Part shown: positions 1-6,870 of the stretch, in pieces | How positions within the stretch are numbered: position 1 is the first letter of the stretch | Layout: every line of letters begins with the position of its first letter | Notes under the pieces: model-generated | What the model was told of the DNA's origin: nothing | Seen by the model: the letters and a program-made list of their open reading frames with translations, nothing else | The model's database searches: none | Program-made: the position numbers and the translations under genes | Origin: Methanobacteriota archaeon | GTDB lineage: Archaea; Iainarchaeota; Iainarchaeia; JAADDC01 | Reading direction: 5' to 3' | NCBI GenBank assembly: GCA_015662385.1 | Contig: DQUH01000040.1 | Span: 1 to 13,108 of the forward strand | Length of the DNA: 13,108 bases

Positions 1-1403
1 TCTGGGAGGCTTTCCTTTTTACCAGGTTCGCCACCCGCCTCGGAAAGAACGCCCGCGGGGGGAGATGGGGCAGGGTTTTCTGAACACGCAGAGGCGTCCA
101 CGGCGATCTCCCTCCCCTCGTGCTGGCTGCGGCGCGGCCGTATCCTAACGAGAAATGCCCTGGACGTGGTATCCGCACGGTCCCCCACCAGCGCAACGCC
201 TATGGGCAGGCGCTTCACGAAAACCCCCGTGTATTCTTTGGGCAGGACCGTGGGCATCCTCTTTTCAACGGCACGCACGTCGTCGGAGAACACGAGCTTG
301 TGGACGAACAACAGGTCCAGCTGGGACAGCACCCTCGAGTCTATGGCGGCGGGCTGCTGGGTAGCGAAAAGGAGGGAACAACCGGGCCTCCTGCCCTGCT
401 TGACGTACTCTATGAGCGCGTCGCTCGCAGGGGTCTTCCTGTTGCCGGAAGGGATGAGTATGTGCGCCTCGTCGATGACGAGCCAGGTGGGGGGGATGTC
501 CTTCTCCTCCCTGCCACCGCCCGCAACGTTCAGGATCTTTGCAGCCTCCTTCCTCGTCGCCGCCTTCCTCGCGTGGAGGATGCGCCGGGCAAGGACACCG
601 ATAACTAGCGCTCCGACGTTCTCCTCAAGGAAGGACACGTCGATGACGGACACCACGCCGGGTTTCGATATCTCGGTCAGCGGCGTGCCCTCCTCTGAAA
701 ATATGCCCCACGACCTTGCGGCGTAGAAACGGGAGAGCAGGGCACGTATGGTCTCGGGCTTGAACCCCTTTTCTTTGTCCCTCAGCTCTTCCCACTTCTC
801 GAGCCGGTCGATGATGTCCTCGATGGAGTAGTCCTCGTTTTCCTTCCTGACGGCTTCCAGAACCTTTTCAAGGAGCATCCCCGCGGGGGAGAACCTGTCA
901 ATGCCGAAGGTGAGCGCCCAGTCGTCCACTGTGAGCATGGAGGGCTTCAACGTAAACACTGCGTCGTACGTGCTCTCGGGGATCTCGTCCACCGCGCCCA
1001 CGGGGACGAACACCTTCACGTTGTCGTAGCCCTTAGGGGTGAGCCCCCACCTCGAGAGCGCCTGTATCTCGTCGCTCTGGCGGTTGGGGAGCTTCATGGA
1101 CCAGTATATGCCCACGGGGTCGATGACCACCACGCCCACGTAGGGGTTGTTTTCCGCCAGCTCTTCCACGAAGACGCCGAGGGTGTACGACTTGCCCGAG
1201 CCCCTTGCCCCCGCCACGAAAACAACGTGGGGATAGAGCGCGTCCACGTACACGTCGTAGCCCTTCAGCTCCCCCTCTTCCTCGACCCTGCCGATATACA
1301 GGGCTCCCCGGAACCCCTCGCGCGAGAATAGGGATGCTTTCCTGCCGATCATCACGCGCCTCGTCCCGTCGTCCCGGAGAACCTGTAGCTCCTCCATCCC
1401 CAT
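1..1403 (-). CDS. HerA/DUF87-type P-loop ATPase, C-terminus cut by window edge
   Basis: Likely an ATP-driven DNA translocase of the HerA/FtsK superfamily, acting in the cytoplasm on DNA. The frame is open from the ATG at 1403 to the left edge, about 467 residues. A Walker A motif GARGSGKS lies at residues 65-72, a Walker B WLVIDEAH at 307-314, a sensor-like ATQQP at 347-351, and a GRRPG segment at 337-341 where HerA-type enzymes carry conserved arginines. Only about 60 residues precede Walker A, shorter than the N-terminal barrel of classical HerA, so this is a divergent DUF87 member rather than a textbook HerA. After residue ~430 the sequence becomes Pro/Ala/Ser/Gly-rich, like a linker, and continues beyond the window. 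The start ATG shares one base with the TGA of the Hel308 gene (TGATG), so translation is probably coupled. A second in-frame ATG lies two codons downstream. No NurA, Mre11 or Rad50 gene is visible nearby. Confidence 0.85.
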   Translation of the reverse strand, partial: MGMEELQVLRDDGTRRVMIGRKASLFSREGFRGALYIGRVEEEGELKGYDVYVDALYPHVVFVAGARGSGKSYTLGVFVEELAENNPYVGVVVIDPVGIYWSMKLPNRQSDEIQALSRWGLTPKGYDNVKVFVPVGAVDEIPESTYDAVFTLKPSMLTVDDWALTFGIDRFSPAGMLLEKVLEAVRKENEDYSIEDIIDRLEKWEELRDKEKGFKPETIRALLSRFYAARSWGIFSEEGTPLTEISKPGVVSVIDVSFLEENVGALVIGVLARRILHARKAATRKEAAKILNVAGGGREEKDIPPTWLVIDEAHILIPSGNRKTPASDALIEYVKQGRRPGCSLLFATQQPAAIDSRVLSQLDLLFVHKLVFSDDVRAVEKRMPTVLPKEYTGVFVKRLPIGVALVGDRADTTSRAFLVRIRPRRSQHEGREIAVDASACSENPAPSPPAGVLSEAGGEPGKKESLP

Positions 1404-3559
1404 CACTCTGTGAACATGTCCAGGGTGGTCTGGTCGCGCAGGGCGGCTGATCGCATACGCTCCTCCTCCGATCCGGTTATCCTGCGCCCCACCTGACGCA
1501 GCAGCTCCTTAGCAACCTTCGGGCCGACAACTTCTGCCAGGAGCGCGGGATCAGCCCCTTTCAAATCATGAAGATTACGTACGCCAGCATTATAAAGCTT
1601 CCTGGCGCGGACCCTCCCCACGCCCTTGAGCTGAACCAGGTCCAGCAGTTCCTCCTTAACGCCGAAGTGGATGCGTTTGGCCATTATGTCGGCGTACCTC
1701 CACACCCTCTTCTCCTCAAGCAGTTTTGAAAGCTCGCCGAGGGCGTACGCCAGCCACTCCGCGTTGGTGACGTACGCCCGCAAGATGCCGGGGGACACGT
1801 CGTACTGTTTGAGGATATCGTCTTCGTGCACCTCGTTCACCCACGCGTGGAGTATGAGGGTGAGCTTCCACTTGTTCAGGAAGAGGTAATCGTCAAACTC
1901 CCAGGAATGGAAGTCAACGGGGATCTCGTCGCGGAACTCCTCAGCCAGCTGCCAGAGCTGGGGCTCCTCCCCCCGGGAAACGGATGGGTAGGGCCGGAGC
2001 TCAACGGTGTCCACGAGGGTGTATAAGAATGCTATCTCTCCGAAGCGGGGTTTCTTGATGTAGTCAACGAATGACTTCGCCGTGAACGGGTCTATGTACA
2101 GCTGCGCGGTCCTCTTCCCCAGGTCCGTGGCTACCACTTTGCTGTCCACCTTTACGAAACCGTTCTCTTCAAGCCAGGCGACCACCCCTTCCACCCGCTG
2201 GAGCACGGTGTCCACGTCTCCGTACTGCACCGCGTAAAAGGTGTTGGAAAAAAAGCGCTGGAGCAAATCCTGGCTCACGGAAGGAGCCGTTGCAGTGAGG
2301 GCCAAGGTGTGGAACCGCAGGGCCGTCTCGGTGCCGAGGCGGGAGTACACGTTTTCCGGCTCCCCCATGACGTAATGCTCGAAAAGCTCCTGCACCTGCC
2401 CCTCATCCCTCGCGAGTATCACCGCCTCACCGTGGTCGTCGTACCTCGGCCGGCCCGCCCTGCCAGCCATCTGCTTGTACTCCCGGACGGGGATCGCCTC
2501 GTATCCGTAGCCCCCGTACCGCTTGACCGAGTGGACCAGCACCCTGAAGGCGGGGAGGTTCACACCTGCGGCGAGGGTGGGGGTGGCAACCACTACAAGG
2601 ATCTCCCCCTTCCTGAAAGCGTCCTCCACGAGCTCCCTCTGTCTTGAAACCAGACCGGCGTGGTGGAAGGCCACCCCGTCCGCAACGCAGCTGGCGAGCT
2701 CCCGGCACTGGGAAGTGGGGGACTCGAGGGCGCGCAGTATCTTCTCGGAAACCCTCCGTAGCGCGGACCTTGAACGCACGTAGCGGGAAACCACGGGACG
2801 GAGGCGGCGGGCAACGGACTCGGCGTTCTTCCTGGTCATCGTAAAAACCAAGAGCTGCTTGTTCCTCTCCAGCGTGTCCTCGACGAAGGCAACAAGGTCG
2901 TCGTCAGAAGAACCCTTTATCTCCGCCACCGACCCGTCAGAGAAAAGGACTGTCTTCCTGTGCAGGACGCCCTCCCTTAGTTTTACCGGCCTCCACTCTG
3001 AAACTACAAGCTCAGCCCTCAACCACTGGGCGAGCTCATGGGCGTTCGGGATCGTAGCTGAAAGGGCAACGATCTGGACCGAACCCCTGAGGAGAAAGCG
3101 GGTGAGTATCACCTCTATGGTGGGGCCCCTTTCAGAGTCTATCTCGTGCACCTCGTCCACGACAACGACGCCGACGTCGGAGAGCCACGGGGCGCCGTGG
3201 CGCAGGATGGAGTCCAGCTTCTCGTAAGTGGTGAATATAACGTCGTAGTCCTTTGCCCATGCATCCGCGGAGTCGAAGTCCCCCACGGAAAGCGCAGTCC
3301 TGTACTCGGGGTACAACCTTTTGAACTCCGCGTAGTGTTCGGAAGCGAGGGCGCGGAGGGGACAGGTGTACACCGCCTTTTTTCCCTGCTTCAACGCACG
3401 CAGAACCGCCATCTCGGCAACAACCGTTTTCCCCGACGCCGTGGGGGAAGAAACAACTACGTTTTTCCCCGAAAGGACGTACTCCGCCGCGGCACTCTGA
3501 ACGGGGTTGAGGCTGGTGAAGCCGTGGCGCCGGAGGACGAGGTCTACAACTGGATCCAA
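1403..3559 (-). CDS. hel308: Hel308 (Hjm) family DNA helicase
   Basis: ATP-dependent 3'-5' superfamily 2 helicase of the Ski2/Hel308 group, known in archaea for acting on stalled replication forks. The 718 residues match the usual Hel308 length. Motifs appear in order: NPVQ (18-21), Walker A PTASGKT (39-45), PLRALASE (67-74), TTYEKLDS (110-117), DEVH (135-138), SAT (167-169), HHAGL (299-303), ATPTLAAGVNLP (325-336) and QMAGRAGRP (363-371). Residues ~635-690 hold a helix-hairpin-helix segment with KGVGRVRARKL. The last nine residues, QTTLDMFTE, resemble a PCNA-interacting peptide. The start is TTG at 3559: an in-frame stop lies a few codons upstream, and a GGTGG sequence precedes it. The start sits one base after the stop of the coiled-coil gene, and the stop overlaps the start of the HerA-like gene, so all three form one operon. 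Confidence 0.93.
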   Translation of the reverse strand: MDPVVDLVLRRHGFTSLNPVQSAAAEYVLSGKNVVVSSPTASGKTVVAEMAVLRALKQGKKAVYTCPLRALASEHYAEFKRLYPEYRTALSVGDFDSADAWAKDYDVIFTTYEKLDSILRHGAPWLSDVGVVVVDEVHEIDSERGPTIEVILTRFLLRGSVQIVALSATIPNAHELAQWLRAELVVSEWRPVKLREGVLHRKTVLFSDGSVAEIKGSSDDDLVAFVEDTLERNKQLLVFTMTRKNAESVARRLRPVVSRYVRSRSALRRVSEKILRALESPTSQCRELASCVADGVAFHHAGLVSRQRELVEDAFRKGEILVVVATPTLAAGVNLPAFRVLVHSVKRYGGYGYEAIPVREYKQMAGRAGRPRYDDHGEAVILARDEGQVQELFEHYVMGEPENVYSRLGTETALRFHTLALTATAPSVSQDLLQRFFSNTFYAVQYGDVDTVLQRVEGVVAWLEENGFVKVDSKVVATDLGKRTAQLYIDPFTAKSFVDYIKKPRFGEIAFLYTLVDTVELRPYPSVSRGEEPQLWQLAEEFRDEIPVDFHSWEFDDYLFLNKWKLTLILHAWVNEVHEDDILKQYDVSPGILRAYVTNAEWLAYALGELSKLLEEKRVWRYADIMAKRIHFGVKEELLDLVQLKGVGRVRARKLYNAGVRNLHDLKGADPALLAEVVGPKVAKELLRQVGRRITGSEEERMRSAALRDQTTLDMFTE

Positions 3560-3560
3560 G

Positions 3561-4169
3561 CTACATCCACCTTTTTAGCAGGTTTAGGACGGTCATCTGG
3601 CGTTCTATACGTTCCACCTGTTTCTGCAGCAAGTCCACCTTGCGGGTTATGAGCTCTTTGCGGGTGTTCCGCTGGGCGTCGGAGATGGAACCGAACTTCC
3701 TTGACCGGTAAACGGGGGACTCTTCGAGGGCTTGGAGCACCCTTGACCGGTAATCACGGTCTTCCATGAACTGCGCTATTATCTTCCTCGTTTTTGGGTC
3801 CAAAAAATGCGCCCACGAAAAGCCCAGGCGCTTAAACGCTTCCCGGTATTCCCTGTCAGCTACGAGCTTTAGCTGGTGGCGGATGTAAAGGGGGTCAAAA
3901 GCGAGGCGGAGCGGTATGAACTCCCTCTCAAGAGTGCGGAGCTTCTGTATTTGCTTGAGGTAGTAGGCTTTCTGTTTCCTGAGGGCTGCTATACGCTCGT
4001 CGATCATCTTCTTCGTAGGGTACACGATTCTGAAGTCCTTGCCGTCCGCAACCTTTATGATGCCCCCGGATTCCAGGTATTCCCGGACGGCGTCCACCTC
4101 CGGCCTATCTGCCTGCTCCCCCAATGTTGGAAAGCGCTTGACAACGTCGTCCCAGGAGGATATGAGCAT
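3561..4169 (-). CDS. Coiled-coil protein of unknown function, first gene of the Hel308 operon
   Basis: A 202-residue protein I do not recognise. Residues 1-50 look like a small folded domain (SWDDVVKRFP, then VREYLESGGIIKVADGKDFRI), possibly winged-helix-like, which is a guess. Residues ~53-88 are rich in Lys, Arg, Glu and Leu and likely form a coiled coil. A middle domain follows (~90-150, with FDPLYIRHQ and FSWAHFLDPKTRKI). The C-terminus (~170-200) is a second basic helix with a heptad-like pattern ending NLLKRWM. There is no signal peptide, membrane segment or catalytic motif. The gene ends one base before the Hel308 TTG start and has its own strong TATA-like box, so it leads the operon. 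Co-translation with a helicase and a HerA-like ATPase suggests a DNA-binding or scaffold role (inference from context only). Confidence 0.8.
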   Translation of the reverse strand: MLISSWDDVVKRFPTLGEQADRPEVDAVREYLESGGIIKVADGKDFRIVYPTKKMIDERIAALRKQKAYYLKQIQKLRTLEREFIPLRLAFDPLYIRHQLKLVADREYREAFKRLGFSWAHFLDPKTRKIIAQFMEDRDYRSRVLQALEESPVYRSRKFGSISDAQRNTRKELITRKVDLLQKQVERIERQMTVLNLLKRWM

Positions 4170-4189
4170 CGCAGAGTAAAAGGAAAGGA

Positions 4190-4199
4190 TTTATATAAA
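4190..4199 (-). promoter_or_regulatory. TATA box of the coiled-coil/Hel308/HerA-like operon
   Basis: The palindromic sequence TTTATATAAA is centred 25 bases upstream of the ATG at 4169, the spacing expected of an archaeal TATA box for a leaderless transcript. It lies in the 32-bp gap after AMP phosphorylase. The T-rich tract starts immediately after that gene's stop codon on the same strand, so it may also serve as its U-rich termination site. Confidence 0.65.
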
Positions 4200-4201
4200 A
4201 A

Positions 4202-5674
4202 TCACTCCACGGACACCAGATCGAGACGGAGGGCCATCGCCTCCTTCAAAAGCTTCTTCGACTCTGAATACACCGTTAGCAGAGGATCCCCTTTCCGTAC
4301 CTTCGCACCCCTCGTTACGTGGAGGTACACCCCGGATTTCTTGGAAAACGGTGCGCCCACGGCCCTCGCAAGCTCCGCGACGCCCCTGTTGGATATCCGC
4401 CTGACCACCCCGTCCCGCTCCGCCACGACGGTCTCCGAATACTTCCCCGGCTGTAGATCCTCCGGTTTTACATCTGGGTCGCCGCCCTGCGCTTCGATAA
4501 TTTCCTTCATCTTCTCGAGCGCGGCGCCGGAACGGATCTGCTCCTCTGCCAGCCGCACACCGTTTTCGAAAGGTGTTCCGCGGACGAACTCGAGCATGTG
4601 GGCCACGAGCTCAGCCCCCTTCCTCCGCAAGTCCTCCGGACCGCCCCCGTAAAGGATGCTCAGTACGTCCCTTGCCTCGAGGACCGGCCCCACCCCCCTG
4701 CCTATGGGGGCGGAACCGTCGGTGAGCACCACTTTTACGCGCATACCGAGACGCTGCCCTAGGGATACGAAACCCTTCGCAAGATCCTCCCCTTTCTTTA
4801 CGCTGGTAACCTTGACTTCGTCGCCAACCGGGATGTCAATCAGCACGTACTCCGAGGAAACCGCCCGCTTCTTCGCCATAATGGAGGCCAAAAGCATCCC
4901 TTGAGGATCTAGGGAAAGGGGCCTGCGTATGGATATTAACCTGTCGTCGGCAGCTGCTATCCCTGTACTGCCGCCCCAGGCCATGACCCCGCCCACGCTC
5001 TCGGTGATCTCCTTTATCTCCTCCGCGGAGAGGTTAACGGGTGCGAGGACTTCCATGGTGTCCGCGGTGCCCGCCGGTGACGTTATCGCCCGGGAAGACG
5101 TCTTCGGGACGTAAAAGCCAAGGGACGCCATAACGGGGACGAATATCATTGTCGTCCTGTTGTTGGGGACGCCGCCGATGCAGTGCTTGTCCACAACGGG
5201 CCGCCTCGATATCTCGACTATCTCGCCGGAAGCGACTATCGCCTCTGTGAGGGCAACCGTCTCGTCCATGCTCAGGCCGTGGACGTAGCACGCCGCAACA
5301 AATACTGCTGCCTCCGTCGTTGTCAGGCGGTCCTCAACGGTGTCCATGATTATCTCGTAGATCTCTCCAGGGGCGAGGTGCCTGCCGTCAAGCTTTTTCC
5401 GGATGTAAGATACGCTCCTCGGCTCCGTTGTAGGCAGTACGTTGACGTGCCCGGGAACTTCCCCCAACTCCTCACATACGTCTATGAACAGCCCCACTTC
5501 CCCTGGGCGGACCGCCCGCCTCGAAACCGCTACGGTGGCTATCACGGCTTTCTCCCCGTGGCGTAGCTCGACACGGCTGCCGGGGTGCGCGCACAGCCTC
5601 CTTGCATCTTTTTCGTGCAGGACAACAACAGGTCTGTCGGCGTCAATATCAATCTTCTTTGCCCGTAGTTCCAT
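4202..5674 (-). CDS. deoA: AMP phosphorylase
   Basis: Catalyses phosphorolysis of AMP (and usually CMP and UMP) to the free base and ribose 1,5-bisphosphate (EC 2.4.2.57). It is the first step of the archaeal nucleoside-monophosphate pathway that ends at ribulose bisphosphate and type III Rubisco. The 490-residue protein is close to the ~500 usual for archaeal members. It has the small N-terminal domain of the archaeal group (1-80), the glycine-rich phosphate-binding segment KHCIGGVPNNRT at 163-174, and the pyrimidine-phosphorylase signature KTSSRAITSPAGTADTMEVL at 191-210. Further blocks are SLDPQGMLLASIMAKK and KMKEIIEAQGGDP. I chose the ATG at 5674 (MELRAKK): a TATA-like box lies 25 bases upstream, and the frame further upstream, although open, encodes implausible sequence antisense to the ASCH gene. 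Type III Rubisco and ribose-bisphosphate isomerase genes are not in this window. Confidence 0.95.
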   Translation of the reverse strand: MELRAKKIDIDADRPVVVLHEKDARRLCAHPGSRVELRHGEKAVIATVAVSRRAVRPGEVGLFIDVCEELGEVPGHVNVLPTTEPRSVSYIRKKLDGRHLAPGEIYEIIMDTVEDRLTTTEAAVFVAACYVHGLSMDETVALTEAIVASGEIVEISRRPVVDKHCIGGVPNNRTTMIFVPVMASLGFYVPKTSSRAITSPAGTADTMEVLAPVNLSAEEIKEITESVGGVMAWGGSTGIAAADDRLISIRRPLSLDPQGMLLASIMAKKRAVSSEYVLIDIPVGDEVKVTSVKKGEDLAKGFVSLGQRLGMRVKVVLTDGSAPIGRGVGPVLEARDVLSILYGGGPEDLRRKGAELVAHMLEFVRGTPFENGVRLAEEQIRSGAALEKMKEIIEAQGGDPDVKPEDLQPGKYSETVVAERDGVVRRISNRGVAELARAVGAPFSKKSGVYLHVTRGAKVRKGDPLLTVYSESKKLLKEAMALRLDLVSVE

Positions 5675-5678
5675 GGGG

Positions 5679-5686
5679 ATATAAAG
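5679..5686 (+). promoter_or_regulatory. TATA box for the ASCH-domain gene
   Basis: ATATAAAG is centred about 24 bases upstream of the ATG at 5706. This fits an archaeal TATA element driving a leaderless transcript. It lies inside the 31-bp divergent gap and begins only 5 bp from the AMP phosphorylase start, too close to serve that gene. Confidence 0.55.
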
Positions 5687-5695
5687 GGGCGTAAA

Positions 5696-5703
5696 CATAA
5701 AAA
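5696..5703 (-). promoter_or_regulatory. deoA: Probable TATA box for AMP phosphorylase
   Basis: On the minus strand the sequence reads TTTTTATG, centred about 25 bases upstream of the ATG at 5674. This spacing suits leaderless archaeal transcription. It ends 2 bp before the ASCH gene's start codon, so the two divergent promoters are interleaved. Confidence 0.45.
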
Positions 5704-5705
5704 CC

Positions 5706-6269
5706 ATGCCTCGCAAACGTAAAACCGTGAAATACATAATGCTAAAACGCGAGCTATGGCCCCTGGTTAAAAAAGGCATCAAGAAGATAACGATACGCCG
5801 GTCTGTCCGGTTCTCAGAGGGGGAGGAGGTGCTAATCCACGCAGGCGGGAAAATAGTGGGGCGCGCAAGGATCACAAACATCTACAGGAAAAAAATGAAG
5901 AGTATAGGGGCAGAGGAAGCGGAAAAGGAGGGGATTCCCCTACCCCGGCTAAAAAAGATGCTGGAAAACACTTACGGAAAAAATCCGGAGCAGGAACTGA
6001 CGGTGGTGGAATTCGAACTTGTTGAGGTGTTCGACCCGCCCCTGGACCCCGAAAAAGAATACTACGGGGACAAGAGCCCGCAGGAGATAGCAGAAGAAGC
6101 CCTAAAAAAGGGTATGGTAAAAGACCCCTTCGAGCGGGAGGTACTTAAAAAGCTGGCGGAAGGGAAGAGCATACGGGAAATCGCCTTCGAGCTGGGCGGA
6201 CTCGAGAAGAGAAAAATCATAAGGCGGATAGTAAGGAAATACGGGGAATGTTTAAGTGCTACTTCTTAG
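5706..6269 (+). CDS. ASCH (PUA-like) domain protein with C-terminal helix-turn-helix
   Basis: A 187-residue basic cytoplasmic protein. Residues ~7-110 match the ASCH fold, a PUA-related domain thought to bind RNA or modified nucleotides. Visible features are GIKKITIRRSVRF at 24-36, which carries the family's Gly-x-Lys-x-x-Thr-x-Arg pattern, then GEEVLIHAGGKIVGRARITNI (39-59) and a strand at ~98-108. After a DPEKEYYGDKSPQEIAEEA segment, residues ~141-180 form a likely helix-turn-helix (VLKKLAEGKSIREIAFELGG followed by a basic recognition-like helix). The combination suggests a nucleic-acid-binding regulator or RNA-associated factor; the ligand is unknown. The ATG at 5706 has a TATA-like box 24 bases upstream and no leader. 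The 3' end overlaps the convergent membrane-protein gene by 11 bases. Confidence 0.85.
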   Translation: MPRKRKTVKYIMLKRELWPLVKKGIKKITIRRSVRFSEGEEVLIHAGGKIVGRARITNIYRKKMKSIGAEEAEKEGIPLPRLKKMLENTYGKNPEQELTVVEFELVEVFDPPLDPEKEYYGDKSPQEIAEEALKKGMVKDPFEREVLKKLAEGKSIREIAFELGGLEKRKIIRRIVRKYGECLSATS

Positions 6270-6771
6270 ATTTCTTAGACCTGCGGCGTTTAGTTGTGTT
6301 CTCCTTGTTGTTTCCACCGTTCTCGCTTTCCTTTGCCTCCGCAGGAATTCCGGTAAGCTCCGCCACCTCTTCCTGCACGGGGATGACGAGCTTGCCCCAC
6401 TGGTAGACAAGTATTGCCACGATGAGTACCACTACCCAGAACAACCACTGGGCGAGCTTCGGCATCATCACGGTCCAAAACTCCTCATCGGGAACGGACC
6501 TGGCCCCACCGTCCATGAAGTTTGGAGTGTAGACGTAGACGCCCGCAGCTATCCCCTTAAGGACGCAGACGCTGTACGCGTCGGCGGGGTCCTCGGCGCT
6601 GTATATCCCAGAAACGCAGGACCTTAGGTCTCTAATACGGTCCCACGTGGTAACGGCGTCCAGCGATGCGTAAACGAGCATAAGGGCGGATATCAGTATG
6701 AAAAAAGCCCCGATGAGCTTGGGAACCACAATGTACCGCCCTTTCACTTTAACGGTGAGCATTTCTTTCAT
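6259..6771 (-). CDS. Two-pass membrane protein with highly basic C-terminal tail
   Basis: A 170-residue protein I do not recognise. Transmembrane segments lie at about residues 14-37 (VVPKLIGAFFILISALMLVY) and 105-127 (LAQWLFWVVVLIVAILVYQW). Between them is a ~70-residue loop, probably extracytoplasmic, with two cysteines (52 and 69) that could pair as a disulfide. The C-terminal ~40 residues are hydrophilic and end in a lysine/arginine cluster (TTKRRRSKKSKK), presumably cytoplasmic and able to contact nucleic acid or lipid headgroups. I chose the ATG at 6771 because GGTGG lies just upstream and a TATA box sits at 6801-6808. Another ATG at 6762 is possible. The frame is open back to an ATG at 6852, but that version would encode across the TATA box and adds an unconvincing N-terminus. 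The stop overlaps the convergent ASCH gene by 11 bases. Confidence 0.75.
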   Translation of the reverse strand: MKEMLTVKVKGRYIVVPKLIGAFFILISALMLVYASLDAVTTWDRIRDLRSCVSGIYSAEDPADAYSVCVLKGIAAGVYVYTPNFMDGGARSVPDEEFWTVMMPKLAQWLFWVVVLIVAILVYQWGKLVIPVQEEVAELTGIPAEAKESENGGNNKENTTKRRRSKKSKK

Positions 6772-6800
6772 CAATACCACCGAGAAAATAAGGTGATCCG

Positions 6801-6808
6801 TATATAAA
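6801..6808 (-). promoter_or_regulatory. TATA box for the two-pass membrane protein
   Basis: On the minus strand the sequence reads TTTATATA, centred about 33 bases upstream of the ATG at 6771. This predicts a short leader of roughly 8 bases containing the GGTGG ribosome-binding sequence. Confidence 0.55.
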
Positions 6809-6839
6809 GCTTTTTCCACCCGACAAGGTGGCCGGCAAG

Positions 6840-6870
6840 TAAAAATGACCATCAGAGGGGTATCACCCCC
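6840..6870 (-). terminator. Possible transcription terminator after the TIKI-like pair
   Basis: On the minus strand a short perfect stem (GGGGT with ACCCC, three-base loop) overlaps the stop codon of the downstream TIKI-like gene. About twelve bases later comes a T5 tract. Archaeal termination depends mainly on T-rich tracts, so this is plausible but weak. Confidence 0.3.

Noticed and set aside
120..726. Plus-strand open frames opposite the HerA-like gene
   Set aside because: They are antisense to a clearly coding frame with Walker motifs, with compositions typical of shadows.
4202..5881. 559-residue version of AMP phosphorylase starting at 5881
   Set aside because: The extra 69 residues are antisense to the ASCH gene, cross the divergent promoter, and do not resemble the family's N-terminus. 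The ATG at 5674 fits both the family length and the TATA spacing.
6259..6852. 197-residue version of the two-pass membrane protein starting at ATG 6852
   Set aside because: It would translate through a clear TATA box at 6801-6808. The ATG at 6771 has its own ribosome-binding sequence. I keep 6852 only as an alternative.
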